Shown: positions 47,484 through 59,579 of the stretch, piece after piece | Numbering within the stretch: position 1 is the first letter of the stretch | Layout of the letters: each line of letters starts with the position of its first letter | Origin: Branchiostoma floridae | Lineage: Eukaryota; Chordata; Leptocardii; Amphioxiformes; Branchiostomatidae | Direction of reading: 5' to 3' | NCBI RefSeq assembly: GCF_000003815.2 | Contig: NC_049991.1 | Span: 20,698,549-20,762,548 of the forward strand | Length of the DNA stretch: 64,000 bases | Position numbers and translations under genes: made by a program | The notes under the pieces: generated by a model | The model's database searches: none | What the model was told of the DNA's origin: nothing | The model's input: the letters and a program-made list of their open reading frames with translations, nothing else

Positions 47484-47670
47484 TGGCGTCGTGTGTGGCG
47501 AAACTGGCATATGTAGAGTGTTGAGTTGGCAACCTAGAGGTCCCGAGTTCGATACCCGCCGTGCCCCCGACGTGAACCCCTGGGAAAGGCATTATACCCG
47601 ACATTCCCCACCCAGGTGTAAAAATGGGTACCTGACTTCGGTTGGGGGATAAAAGACAACTTGACCATCT
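47484..47670 (+). mobile_element. tRNA-derived SINE
   Basis: 'tagagtgttgagttggca', a B-box-like 'gagttcgatacc', then 'ctgggaaaggcattatac', 'cacccaggtgtaaaaatggg' and 'tacctgacttcggttggg' show the same organisation as the 20747 SINE. Confidence 0.65.
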
Positions 47671-48559
47671 CTCTGTAACTTGTATGTGGCTCTGTTGAAA
47701 ACGATTGTAAGTCCAGATTTTGTTATAAGTTTTTTGTATAATATGTCGGTGTGATGAGTATAAGTTATATTGTGCGTTTACTATCTTACGCGAGGGATCA
47801 ACAATCAGCATCTATGTATCCACAAAGGTTTTCATTGATTTCCTCTCGAGTGCTTTATCTAAAATTGTACCAGTAAGTGGATATAGAGATACAAGTACTG
47901 ATTAGATTACATTTACGATATCGACTAATTTTAAGATGGTTGTCCATGACGTCACAGTCGGTATGTCACGTGGTTGAACCTGGAGGAACCAGAGCTATGA
48001 TTATGTTCATGATTTGATGAGTGTGATGGCGTATACAAATCCAATCTTCAACCTTTAACCATCCAACACGACGGCAATACTTACTTTAAAGTCACGTGAG
48101 TGGAAACACTATAAGGTTTGTAACGCTAGTTCACCTTTATCCGCGGGGTAACCTATATCTGCTGTACTTAGAAACAGGGTATTTATGGATATCAATTCGA
48201 CGGACGGTGCTTGCAAATTGTGATACCTTCAAAGAATTGTACTTTAAAGTCGCTGTCGCCGTCAACTTCAAATTTCTAAATAACAGGCTACCCGATATAG
48301 GCTACCCGTCGGGAAAAAAGTTTGACTGACGTTAACTTTCGGGAAAAACGTTTCACGACAACGACAACGACAACGTTTCAAACAAAGTTTCACGAGAGCT
48401 ACCAGTACATGTGTTTAAATCATAAGTTTTTGTTGCTCTTGGGAAAAGACGCTTCTCCATCTGTCTTACATTTTTAAAATCATCATTCATGCAGGGAAGC
48501 TGCGAAGATGAAAGTTGTTAAAAGGTGTAGTGGGTAGCTTCTTGGACCTTTATACTTTT

Positions 48560-49145
48560 AGTTTCCGCAGTACCTGTCTGACAGGCGCACTTCATGTGAT
48601 GTTTAAATTCTCTTGTGTTCTCTTGTCTGCAATTTTCTGTTTGAAAAATCGTTCATAAATGACAACACCTTAACCTAGTACTTGTTGAAATGTACCAGCG
48701 TGTGGCGTTCTAGAACTATAATCCGTTCAGTTGAATGCCCCGGCCACAGGCATTTTTTAGTATCCACATTACCTGTCTGATAGGCGCACTTCATGTGATG
48801 TTTAAATTCTCTTGGGTCCCTTTGTCTGCAGTTTTCATTAAAAAAAAACGTTCATCAACGACGCACCTTAACCTAGTACTTGTTAAAATGTACCAGCGTG
48901 TGGTGTTTTGGAACTTTTATACGTTTAGATGAATGCCCCGACCACGGGCGCCGTTTACATGTTGCATCCATAGTACTTGTCTGACAGGCGCACTTCGTGT
49001 GGTGTGTGAATTCTCTTGTGTTCTCTTGTCTGCAATTTTCGGTTTGAAAAATCGTTCATCAACGACAACACCTTAACCTAGCATTTGTTAAAATGTACCA
49101 GCGTGTGGTGTTTTAGAACTTTTGTCAGTGCAGATGAATGCTCCG
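48560..49145. repeat. ~200-bp tandem repeat, three copies
   Basis: 'acctgtctgayaggcgcact' recurs at 48572, 48771 and (as acttgtctg) 48975. Each copy continues 'gtgtttaaattctcttg' (or a variant), 'ccttaacctag' and 'aaatgtaccagcgtgtgg'. Confidence 0.85.
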
Positions 49146-49214
49146 GCCACAGGCACTGCTCGTCCCCCATGCACCAGCCGCTGTTACGCGCCGGAGCGGG
49201 ATCCATCCATCCTC

Positions 49215-49475
49215 CTACCCAGGGACATCCAACAGCCAAACCGCCTGTCTGAATGTGCCCTGCTCTTTCAACTGTCGCCCTTTGTTCCTGACCACCCTGC
49301 TTATAAATATTAATGAGGTTACCCTATACATGCGAGACGGAAAGCCTATTCTCTGATTGGCTGACAGCTGGTTTGGGGGGAGGGGGACGTCCACAGGAAC
49401 TAAGAGTGACGGTTGAAAGAGCAGGCACATCCAGACAGGCAGTTTGGCTGTTGGATATCCCTGCTTAGGAGAATG
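49215..49475. mobile_element. Inverted-repeat element
   Basis: 'gggacatccaacagccaaac' through 'gccctgctctttcaact' at the left and its complement at 49405-49465 ('gaaagagcaggcacatccag' ... 'ttggctgttggatatccctg') form arms of about 57 bp. Confidence 0.75.
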
Positions 49476-49512
49476 GATCCATCATTCGTTATTATAACAC
49501 TCAGCTGTGCAT

Positions 49513-49845
49513 TAGGCCATGCTGATTTCACTACATGTATGATATCCAAAAACTGATGCGAGCGTGCGAATAAAAGAAAGTTTTACCCCAAAAATGCATT
49601 ATAAAATCTAACTGGTCAGGAAGGTTGAACAAAAAACACACTGAATATAGTATACCGAATAATAGATTTTTCATTTTTGTTTTCACATCTTCTTTGACCT
49701 CGTAACGTTCTATGACATTAGTATACGTTTTCCGTTTCTATATTCGCAATCTACGGCGTATTTTTGCTTATTTTGAAGCTGCTTTTTTTCCTTACTAACG
49801 TGAACGTAGGGAGCGACACATTTAGACAGGCGGTCCGAAAAGGTG
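49513..49845. mobile_element. MITE family B, copy 4 (one end only)
   Basis: The left end 'aggccatgctgatttcact' and 'aactgatgcgagcgtgcgaa' match the family, as does interior sequence (bgcgtttccg-type AT-rich part near 49725 resembles copy 2). The right terminus was not found, so the end coordinate is approximate. Confidence 0.5.
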
Positions 49846-49871
49846 GCTACGTTGAGTAGTATGAATGTAGA

Positions 49872-50013
49872 AACTTTCGCGCTGGTTTAATGTTCGCGGT
49901 TTTTACGGTGGCCACTTAACCGCGAATTTAAAACCACCGCGAACATTTTTCCATGGCAGTAAAAGACTACAGTGCATGGTGCTACCGCGAGCTGAAAACC
50001 ACCGCAAAAAAGT
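49872..50013. mobile_element. 'ttcgcggt' inverted-repeat element
   Basis: 'taatgttcgcggttttta' and 'aaaaccaccgcgaacat' are inverted, followed by a 'gcatggtgctaccgcgag' block. It is the same family as 63150-63285. Confidence 0.7.
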
Positions 50014-50362
50014 CCCCCCCCCCCGCAACAATCTTTTAGCTCCTGCAACTTAAGCAACAGGAGCTAATTGACTCATTTGCATTAACTGTGTCTTAGCCTT
50101 GCTATCCTTTGAAATACAAATTGTCTTCAGCTTGACTTTGACTTACCTTTGTTTTCTTTGGAATCCAAATTGTCTTCAGTCTGAATTGTCTTACAACGTT
50201 TCCTATTGCACATCTGAAATTGTCTTCATTCACTGAGTTACAGTATAAAACACCTGTTTCTTCCAGATCACTTCAGTGTCACTGACGAAGGATAGTGGAT
50301 TCTATCCGAAACGTCTGACCGTTTCAAAACCATATCCAGTTGCTGGAGTAACTATTTTTGGT
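50014..50362. mobile_element. Repeat family E, single full-length copy starting at a poly-C run
   Basis: It starts at an 11-C run (50014-50024), followed by 'ttttagctcctgcaac', several 'attgtcttcag' blocks and 'actgacgaaggatagtgg', and ends 'ccagttgctggagtaac'. This is the reverse complement of the 7642-7983 copy, including the homopolymer end. Confidence 0.7.
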
Positions 50363-50904
50363 GAATCTGACACAGCGTGGTAATAAATATTTATATAGCA
50401 ACTGTGACCAAATAAGTAAGAGTAAGACCTCAAATTATCCCCAATTTTAGTTATCCCAGTCCTATCAACTGCAGTAGTTTTATTTCTTGGAGAGTAGTTC
50501 AAAGGCTGTAACACAACAATCCCGTACATTGCAGTAGTTGTATCGCTCTCAACAAAAGAGCCGGCATATTCGCCATCGCGGACAAAAGCAAGACGAATAG
50601 ATTTCCTCGCAGATCGGACAATTTCACGTCAATCTGCCGCCGGCCGTGACGTCCCCTCAAATTGTCAGAATAATCCGGGTAAAGCCCTTGATACATCGGA
50701 GCGCTGTCGGCTCGCGCGAGGCTCGGGAGGGGGGGTCCTCATTCTGGTCATCTGAAGTGTCTAGAACTTGCCGTTGCCATTCTTCAGGTTTAGGATATAA
50801 TCCAAACGCCGCAGAGACCGTCTGATTATAGCCGACGAAGGACGGTTGTGGGTTTTATGGTCTATCCATTACAAAACTTCTCACAATTTGGACCCAGCTG
50901 CTTA

Positions 50905-51136
50905 TACTCCCTTTTCACCTGGACGGCGCTCTCTGCGCTCTCTCTGCGACCTAAGATTTGACATATGGCTCGACGAATTGTATAGAAAGGAAACGAATAT
51001 TTATACACTTTCTGTTTTTTGCTGTCACACCTTTATGTTATGTGTGATATACCAAGTGTGAAAGCGAAGGTTACACATATGCTGAACAGGTCGCAGTGAG
51101 AGCGGAGCGCTATCGTCTTCTAGTGGAAAGGGGGCA
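50905..51136. mobile_element. MITE family A, copy 4
   Basis: This copy runs opposite to copy 1 internally. It has 'cacctggacggcgctctctg' at one end and 'cttctagtggaaagggggca' at the other, with TTA at 50902-50904 and 51137-51139. Confidence 0.75.
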
Positions 51137-51299
51137 TTAGAGGCAGAGTAGTCGGCCCAAACAATTTGAACAATAACAACAATAGCTAAAGGTGTTCTTC
51201 TGACGCAATCTTCAATTATTACAGGGGCTTCCATGTGCCAGAAACTGTTAAATGCATGTATAAAATCAGTGCATCTCTTCTGAATACGATGACATGGAA

Positions 51300-51520
51300 T
51301 CTAAAATTGTCTTCAGCTTGACTTTGTTTTGCCTTGTTTTGCTATTGACCATCCAAGATTGTCTTCAGCTCTTTTGCGTTCGAGCATATAAAACAATTTG
51401 TTTTTTTTTTCTTCACATATTTTCAGTGTAAATGGCGAAAAGTAGTGGATGCTATCTGGAATGTCTGACCGTTTCCAAAATCATATCTAGTTGCTTGAGT
51501 AGATAACTGATTTTTGGCAT
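51300..51520. mobile_element. Repeat family E, diverged copy
   Basis: 'aaaattgtcttcagcttgac', 'gtctgaccgtttccaaaatc' and 'tagttgcttgagtaga' match family E in the orientation of 50014. Confidence 0.55.
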
Positions 51521-53059
51521 GACATGGCTGCAATTCAAGTATACAAAAATAATGGCAGCTTTCCCTATCTTTACATCAGTAAGTTGTAATGAATGTTGGC
51601 ACAACTCACGGTGCCCACGCACTGCCCCCTGCTGCATGTGGGCAGGTGGTGATTGATGGAGTGGAGGAGGAGGGAGTCTTCCCAGGTCGTCAGAGCTTCT
51701 CATAGAGACTTTTGACTGACACGTCCTTAGAGGAAGGTAGGTTATAATGTTATTCTAGACTGCAGTAATATCTTTGTATTTATTCCACTTATCAATTTCA
51801 TAATTATCATATTAGTACGTGTATTAGGACGAATAATATCCATTAGGTTTAAAGGAGGAGGGATTTGTATAAGCCTTGTAGGCTTATTCCCTCCTCTCCA
51901 ACATATTTCTTTCACATATGTTTAATTCTCTGCATATTCCTTTCTGTGTGAATAAATAGATAAAAATGATTGATGCTGCATGGGTCCTTTTGATTGTTAA
52001 TTAAGCATAACAAAATAAAGAAAGAAAAAAGAACCGAATTTCTATAAGACAATTTAGGGATGACGCAATGGTTTCCTGAATTGAATAATGCTTTTAAAAG
52101 CTCGTCGACTGCTTTTGTTTGCTTTATCTTTGTGAAGCTGTAACCCCTTTCCACGGCTTTAGCCTTGTGACACGAAGCAAAAGTACCCTTACGACCAGCC
52201 TTACTAACGTTGTGTTCTCAATGGCAAAAGCATTAGTGGCGCAAACAAAACCCATTAACGATGCCCTTAGCACTCTTTATGCCGTTTACTTTTACATTAG
52301 CCTGAGTTAGGATTAAGCAGTTGTGACAAGAGATGATGCTGTACTAATTGATGGGTTCCTCTGGGGGCCGCCTGTTATTGCTGTGTGTCGAACTTTGTTA
52401 GACATGAGTGGGAAGATGGGGATCACAGAAGAGGTGGGATTCTGGCTTTGATAGTGAATTTTTTAATATCTGCATGAAAAACGGAGGTATAGTTTTGATT
52501 ATGTCTGTCTGTGCTTCAGTATCTGTTTCCTCATAGTTGCAGTCAACATCAAGTCTACGTGAAAAGACACAGATTACCATTCTTGTACATTGTAAGAAAA
52601 TTAAAAACATATAAGGAAAACTTGCTTCTGTGTGTCCACAGTAGTACATAAAACCAAATTACCTCCATGTTCACATTAAAAGTAATACCTGTTTGAATAA
52701 ACAATAACATTAAATAAGATAATATAATATATACATGTAAAGGAAACATAGCTGTATCTTTACATCAACGGTAGAATCATTTTTACAACAAGATCATTAA
52801 GCAAACGTGAAAGCTCTTAATTGGGACTAATTACGCCCTAATAGCCTCAACACGAAGATAGGCAGATTGATGGCATGAGTAATTATAAATTAGAAGCACT
52901 ATCATGAGTCATTAGCCACATGTCTTTATTTTGATACAGTTCGTTTTGAAGTAAATGTGGCAGTCATGTTACCTACAATATCCCAAGGTAAGGTCACCAA
53001 CACTATATAATACAATTATGCGAATATATACTATAGATATCATATAAGATTTTGGGTCG
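51521..53059. other. No gene recognised
   Basis: A/T-rich sequence with short frames. 52805-52940 contains several TAAT/ATTA cores (ggactaattacgcc, gagtaattataaatt), as homeodomain-binding enhancers do, but this is not specific. Confidence 0.35.
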
Positions 53060-53480
53060 AAATCTTGACAAAAACCTATTATAGAAAATTGCACTGGCTC
53101 ACAAATTTCCCTGCTAATGTCAGACGATTCTGAGTCACCGAATGAGTCAGACGGCAGTTTGGCGGAAGGAGAAGTATATCTAAAGTAGGATATAACATAT
53201 CAAAAGTACACAAAATCTACCAAAAGCTGTTCAAGACCGGAACATTTTTAATCATCATACACTTTAATGTTTCGCTGCCGTAACAAATGTCCATCTGCTA
53301 GTGCCAGACGATTCTGAGTCACTAAGTTCGCAACATATAATTCAGACAGCAGTGTTTGAGAAAAAAAGTATTTTTAAAGACAACAAAACACACAAAATGT
53401 ACCAACAGCTATCCCAAACCAGAACATCTGCATTTTTCAATTAGCATACATTTTGACTCTTCGTTCGAGGATGAACTGAA
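53060..53480. repeat. ~185-bp duplication
   Basis: 'cagacgattctgagtcac' occurs near 53120 and 53306. Both copies continue with 'cagacrgcagt', 'acaaaatctac'/'acaaaatgtac' and 'aagaccgga'/'aaaccaga'. Confidence 0.65.
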
Positions 53481-54808
53481 CTGAACCGTTTCTGTAACCA
53501 GCCCACCCGGCCCCAGATGGGAAAAGTGATCCAAGCATTTAAAGTGGATCTCGTGATGGCTCATATCTGTATCAATCATACGCGTAATGTGACTTTATCA
53601 CCACTCTAACCACACATACACGAGCTGAGCAATCATTGTAGCAAGTAATCACTAGGAAAAATAGTTTTATATCCCTGCTTGAGACAAAATTGGATGAACA
53701 ACTGACGAGGGTTCGTCCTTGTGTCAAGTTCGTCTGATTTTATATCCAAGTTCAGGATCCAGTCTTGTGACATGGGTGGCCGATGCGCAATTACGTAGAG
53801 GCATTTTGTTCACTTTTGGTAGCAAATTGATGAAAGTAATCCATTAGGCTAGCGTAACTACGAGGGCTTGTCCAGGAAACAGTCCAAATTGACACTTATG
53901 GTGCTACGAGATCAGTTCAATATGTATTGCGCATGAACCGCGTGTACTACTTACTAATGTATAGAGCTGATACTGTACATGTGTAACAATCACGATAATA
54001 AACGTTAGTATCAGCCGCGTGCTTTTTTCCTTTTTGAACTTAATTTTTTTTTTTTCACAGCGGCTTAGTTGGGGTGAAGTCTTGTACTGTAGCAAATTGA
54101 GTTCAGAGTAATTGTGGGGTGCTCAATATGCGGTGTGTTCATAAAGGTTTCAGTAGACAAAGTCTGCATTGACGAAATAGAGACGAAACCCAACATGCAG
54201 CTACCTGACTGTGTCTTTGACATGCTTAACACTGTAACCGGATGCAGTTTAAGCGAAGTAAACACCCATTTTAAAGAGATGAGAATACCAGCTCGCATCG
54301 ATAACGTTACTGCGGGACCAAACCGTAAAATAAAAGGCAGATAGTGGGAATATTTCGACACAAATATGAAGAAAAAGTTTCAAGACGAGAGAACAACAAA
54401 TTTCGTCAACCATTGACTCTGAAACTGGCGTCTTCACAAAGCGTTCGATTCTATTCCCAAACCGATGTCCAAACCTGAGGTCATTGACTTCGTCAGGCAG
54501 ATCAAGTGTCTATGAAATAACTTTCAGGAAGGGGGTGTTGGCCTGTAATACTGTGTCACAGTACATAGAAATACTGATTGGGGGTCCAAAGCCCACATAT
54601 TTCTTTGGGACCAGAATAAACTTATATCTATATGTATATTCATCCATATTTAACAAAACTAGCCTGAGTTATGTAGATTCCAACAGACATACACAAAACA
54701 AATATCCCGGGGAAGGTGAACTTTCCCAGTGGCCATGGAGATTTGTAAAAGAAATATTCTTCCTATAAATCCAAGGAAGACAATGGAAGACTAGGAAGAC
54801 TATAAAGA

Positions 54809-54900
54809 CAATGGATGTCCCGTGTCTGGGGAGAGCCATACCACAGGCACGTTAAAAAACCCGCCACACGTGCGATGGTAAGGTGTGAGTGGTTCAAAAC
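54809..54900 (+). mobile_element. SINE body fragment
   Basis: 'gtcccgtgtctggggagagc' and 'acacgtgcgatggta' match the body of the SINE at 20922-21010. Confidence 0.6.
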
Positions 54901-55962
54901 CTACAGTACCATGGCCGCACCTCGGGCAATTACTGTCGTATTGAGGTCACCTGAGTGGCGCCGAACGGCAGCTCGCTCCAGACCCTTGCGATTTAGCCCT
55001 GCCTATTGTAAGCTCCGCGCAATTCAGCCCCTGGCTCTGAAGAGTGAGTAGTCGGCTCACCCAAATGACAACAAGGGGAAGGCCGCGCGACGGGTCGATA
55101 TATTCCGTGTATCTCCCGCACGTCACGGTTAGGCCGGCTAAGCTGGGTTTGCGGTGTGTTTCGGACTAGGCGGCGGGAAATTGTATTGGAAGTTCAGAGG
55201 CGCTTAGACCTCACCATTCGATATCTATCATGAATAATTTTTTATGCTGTGCTTAGATGCAACATGTCACATTAAGCCTGTCTGTATCCTGCAGTATCTG
55301 TGTGGAATCCATCACAAGCCAGCGTTCTTGCTTCAAGTGAAACATTCGGTAATTCATGGACTTTTTTTACTTTCCAAGCAGAAGTCCGGCTCCGACGGGG
55401 TTGTTGCGTATATTCATGTCATTTTTATCAGCCTTTCTATTTTGTCACTGTTAAAGTTTGTCACCCAGCAAAAAGAAACTCTAATATAAACTACCTAAAA
55501 TACATGAACGTCAAAAGACCTCCGTAGTCAGACTTTCGATTGCTTGTCTCTTCTTGCCATCTTAGCATGATATTTGTATGTGTCAGCAAACAACATAATA
55601 AACAGAGGGCTTACTGACTACACACTTTACAAAGCAGTACTTGGATTATGTAAGTCCCGATTCATCCCAATTTTGGTCATATGAAGTGTAGTCAGCCGGC
55701 CATTTGTTCTTATTTTGAATTCTTGTTCTGGTTATCTGGAGAGATTCTGTCTGCATCACAGGCAGATGTCGTTATGATTAGGTCATTCGTTACAAGATAC
55801 CTTTTGAATCCACTCCCTCCCAAATGACTTGAACGTAACAACCAGACCAGACGAGCTCCGAGAGAGATGCCCGTTCTAAAGGTTCCTAAGGGGAGCTTGG
55901 TGACGATTGATAACATTGCACTGTTGCAGTTGCCGTGGTTTCATCAAGTTAAACCGCGTACC

Positions 55963-56040
55963 GCCATCATCATCATTCACTGTGGTCTGCATCTGCAGTT
56001 TTTGAAAAGTCCTGCGGCTGCATTTAGTCTTTCTTCATAA
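55963..56040 (-). mobile_element. Retroelement 3'-terminal fragment with GAT tail
   Basis: Its complement reads 'gaagaaagactaaatgcagc', 'gcagatgcagaccacagtga', then atgatgatga, matching 47360-47437. Confidence 0.55.
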
Positions 56041-57313
56041 ACCACATAGTCAAGAGAAAAATAAGACTTTCACTCAGGTTTACACATCATTGAAACTGTC
56101 TAAAGTCTTTGCAACATAAAACATTCTGGTTCACCGTTCCTTGTAAGGGTACGACGTATGCCCACTCTCTGATAACCTAATGAAAAAAAAATGGCCCAGA
56201 ATTTATGACGGAAAAGTTTGAAATGTGCCCGGCTGCCACACAGAGCATGGAAAGCTGGGGCTTACCTGTGTGTAATATTTACATCAATCTGCCTACCTAT
56301 GTATGTACATATATTTCTACAGAGAGATGGGGAGGGGAAAAGAAGATTAACTTATTTTCTGAGAGTCAGCTAGAAAGATTGATGAAGTGGTGAAGAAAAG
56401 GGAAGGCAGGATTAGGAGTTGATAGCAACATGAGGTCGTATGTCACCAACACATAGATCTTTGTAAGGGAACCTTTTAGTTCTTTCTGTGTTATTTATGG
56501 TACCTGTCTCTGAGGGATCGTCAGATGTGCGCGAGGAAAGTTACTGCTTTTCAAAAATGTAGAATCTTAGCGTTAAATTCATCGGTGAATTTGTGAGCAT
56601 GAGAATGGCAAGATTCTGCGTCAAAGCTGTAGAAGGTTTCATTCATGAAAGCTCAAATCGGCCTGCAGGCCGCTTTTCATTGAGGTCATGAGTGAAGAGG
56701 CAAGGGTCAGCCAACGTACATAACAAACTGAGATACAGTTGACATAATTTCTAAATGTATTTTAGAATGTGATAAAACCCCTAGCCTAACTTTGAAAAGC
56801 ATACCATAGGCATCAGGGAATAATTACTTGTCAGCTTTTCACTTAGACTTACATTGATTGAACCAGGTGATGGATGTCTAAAAGATGTGTTTCAAAGCTG
56901 GCCATGTCTCATCGGCTCAGTTCTAATGTAGATATTATTCTCCTGGGACGATCCTTAAGGAATGGTAGCATCTTGTCAGCACAAAGACAACCAAGCAATC
57001 AGTTCTATCCCGGTCCAAGACGTTAAGTGTTTCTGATTGATTCCTTCATCAACCAGCGGCGCTCCTTGAGAGGAAATTTGTCTCGTCTTGAGACGGGACG
57101 TCCGACACTTGTCTTAATAACCACCGACCAGGTTCTCGTCATTTGCAGCTGGAAGCGATGTTCCATTACTGCAGACCGCGGTAAGGATGGTACTTAGTGA
57201 CACCTCAAGGGGATTACAAGGTAATACAAATGTTAGACTTCTCCATAAGTAACACATCAATCGAAAACCTCTGTACTTGTAAGAAAAGTTATATACTAGT
57301 ATTATATATCTAA

Positions 57314-58272
57314 CCCTCAAACACCCGAGTGGGGTCCATTTGGACCCCAGGCGTAAATTTTGATGTGCCATTTGAACATTTTTAATCTGAAGAAAAAATC
57401 CTTCCGTGACTTTGTTGACCAATATCTTCTACACCTTTTCCAAAGTTTTTACGAAGATTGGTTAAATATTGTGGAAATTATAAAGAAAGTCCGTGTTCAG
57501 TCCGTCTGGGGTCCAAACGGACCCCAGCAAAAAAGTGCAGTTTTTAAAACAAACTTTTGAGACTAACTCCTTAACTACTCATCGTATGACCACCAAACTT
57601 ATAGAGAATGATAAATATATAAAACTAAATCATCGTAGAAACATTTATGTCATTAATATGAAATATGACGACATTATGACGTAATTTAGATAATAAGGGC
57701 GGCCATGTTGGATTTTGACTGATGACGTCATGAAATTAGCATAAATTATAATTTTTTAATCATGAAAATAACATTGAATTTCCTAGAATTTATTTGTTGT
57801 TAGAAAACAAGTGTAGTTAACCAAGAAAACCTTGTTTCGAAATTGACAATTTTCTGCAAAAATATGCCTTTTAGAATTCCGTTGCCATGGCAACCCCAAA
57901 AATTATAAACTTACTTTATTGACTAAAAATGTTTTCTAACTATGTTTTGTGATATATTACAAAGTTTTGTAGCTTTAGCACAAGCCGTTCATGAGTTATG
58001 CGACAGAAACCTTGCTGAGGGCCTCAAAATTCCCCTCTCTGGTCAGAATAGGTTTAGTGCAAAACGTGGTCCTTCTGATCTTTTGCATAAATTATGATGA
58101 TGAGCTGGAATTTGCAAAACTTTAACGTGTCAAAATATTCCTCTTATATTGACGAAGAAATATATGTACAATGATGACCGATAAGAATTGGAACTGCGAT
58201 TTTATGAAGAAAACATTTTGGGGTCCGTTTGGACCCCACTCGGTCACTCGGTCACTCGGTCATGCTTGAGGG
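57314..58272. mobile_element. piggyBac-like non-autonomous element
   Basis: The left end CCCTCAAACACCCGAGTGG and the right end (inverted) CCCTCAAGCATGACCGAGTG are flanked by CTAA (57310-57313) and TTAA (58273-58276). Subterminal palindromes tggggtccatttggacccca and ggggtccgtttggacccc face each other. An internal 'ggggtccaaacggacccc' palindrome lies at ~57509. Interior blocks such as 'gatgacgtcat' beside a 'ggcggccat' motif resemble those of the element at 36193, in the opposite orientation. Confidence 0.78.
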
Positions 58273-58361
58273 TTAAACCGTACCCATTGCATATTGATGT
58301 CTCAGCAGAATTATTTTGAGTGAAAGTCTTAATTCTTCTTGATTCTTTTTTTTTCATTGCA

Positions 58362-59572
58362 ATAAATGAATGAATGAATGAAGACTTTCATTGCACATTT
58401 TTGCCCCACTGGGCTAAGTACAGGTCACATGGTAAGAATCACATATATTTAACAATGGAAACAATCATACACATCTATATATGCAGATGTGCGTCTAATC
58501 TATTCTAGGACATTCGACTTCCTCTCGCTTTTTGGTAATTGTGTAAATGTAGCTAGCTGTATGGTTGGTTAGAGTTGGTTTATCAAAGTAAATATCCCCT
58601 TTTAGATATTTGAATAGTAAAGAGAAATTTATATTCCTGACAGCTTTTAAGCTGTCAGGAATATAAATTTCTCTTTACTATTCAAGTATCTAAAGTGGGG
58701 ATATTTACTTAAAACATAATCAAATAAAATCCTCCTATCGCTATCATACAAAGGACAATCCATAGTAAAATGTACTTCATCTTCTACTTTCCCTAAACTA
58801 CAAAATTGGCATATTCTTTGCTCTAGAGGAGTGTGGTTATGTCTTCCTGATTCGATTCGTAATTTGTGGCAACTGATTCTTAGTTTTGTGATGGTAGATC
58901 TGTGACGTACATTGGCAATCCTAAGATATTCTTCTTCTTTATAAGATTGTTTTAATAGTCTGTATGTTCGTAGTTTGTTTTTCGCAGTCGCAACTCTTTT
59001 ATCGTTGTGGATTTTAGATAGAAAATTCTGGAAATAAATATCTTTTAAACGTTGATAGATTGATGAAATAATTTGAGGTGTACTTGAGACTGTTGACTGG
59101 GCGTTTTGCCAGACAAAAGCATAGCCACATTTTTCTAGAGTGTTGCGTACATCAGAAGCCCAACATTTAGCACCTGATGCTTCTAAATCCATTTGGCACA
59201 AGAGAGCATCTGCTTGAAGGTTGTCAGCTGGCACGTTCTTGCTAAGTCGAATGAAATACTTGATTGTATTTAGGGAGGCCTCCAGATGAATGGGGTACCT
59301 CCCTAGTTCTGCCTGTGCTGCGAGATTACTAGCTGTTTTGGGGATATTGAGTGAGTGTTTACAATATTTTAGGTGTACAGATTCAATGGGACAATTTTTG
59401 GGACTTTTGAGAGTTCCCCATATTTCGGACCCATAAAGTAATATAGGTTTAATACAAGAGTCGAAAAGCTTGTTTTTAACAGCTAGTGAACAATCGGCTT
59501 TGTCAAGTGATTGCCTGATGCTAAACAAAGATTTTAGACCCTTGTTTCTTAGATGTTTGTTGTTGGCCTTGA
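58362..59572 (-). mobile_element. 5'-truncated LINE with a fold-back 3' end
   Basis: The minus strand is open from about 59570 to a TAA just before 58647 (about 300 codons). The product is the part of a LINE ORF2 following the reverse-transcriptase active site: 'CIKPILLYGSEIWGTL', 'AQAELGRYPIHLEAS', and the C-terminal 'CQFCSLGKVEDEVHF' + TMDCPLY motif. The frame stops in the centre of a palindrome (58587-58711). The 3' tail of the family ('tgacctgtacttagcc', 'tgcaatgaaagtcttc', then (CATT)n) follows at 58450-58362. Stop codons interrupt the frame upstream, so it is inactive. Confidence 0.82.
58587..58711. repeat. ~125-bp near-perfect palindrome at the LINE coding end
   Basis: The arms 'agtaaatatcccc' ... 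'aattcctgacagctt'-like are mirrored around 58648. Inner 48 bp on each side are nearly identical, with 'ggaatataaatttctctttac' split between arms as complements. A few mismatches lie only in the outer part. Confidence 0.88.
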
Positions 59573-59579
59573 ATCAACA

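Larger units (their letters stand above)
53481..57309. other. No gene recognised apart from repeat fragments
   Basis: A terminal-repeat-like 'ctacgagggcttgtccagga' at ~53858 recalls mariner-type ends, but no partner end or transposase was found. 54880-55170 is CpG-richer. 54109-54345 is open on both strands without a domain. Confidence 0.35.

Noticed and set aside
47164-47811. A 215-codon minus-strand frame
   Set aside because: It runs through a SINE and a retroelement tail in antisense and shows no domain; a run of His comes from the GAT repeat.
53858-54361. Mariner-like element
   Set aside because: Only one end-like sequence (ctacgagggcttgtcc) was seen; no opposite end, TA duplication or transposase motif was found.
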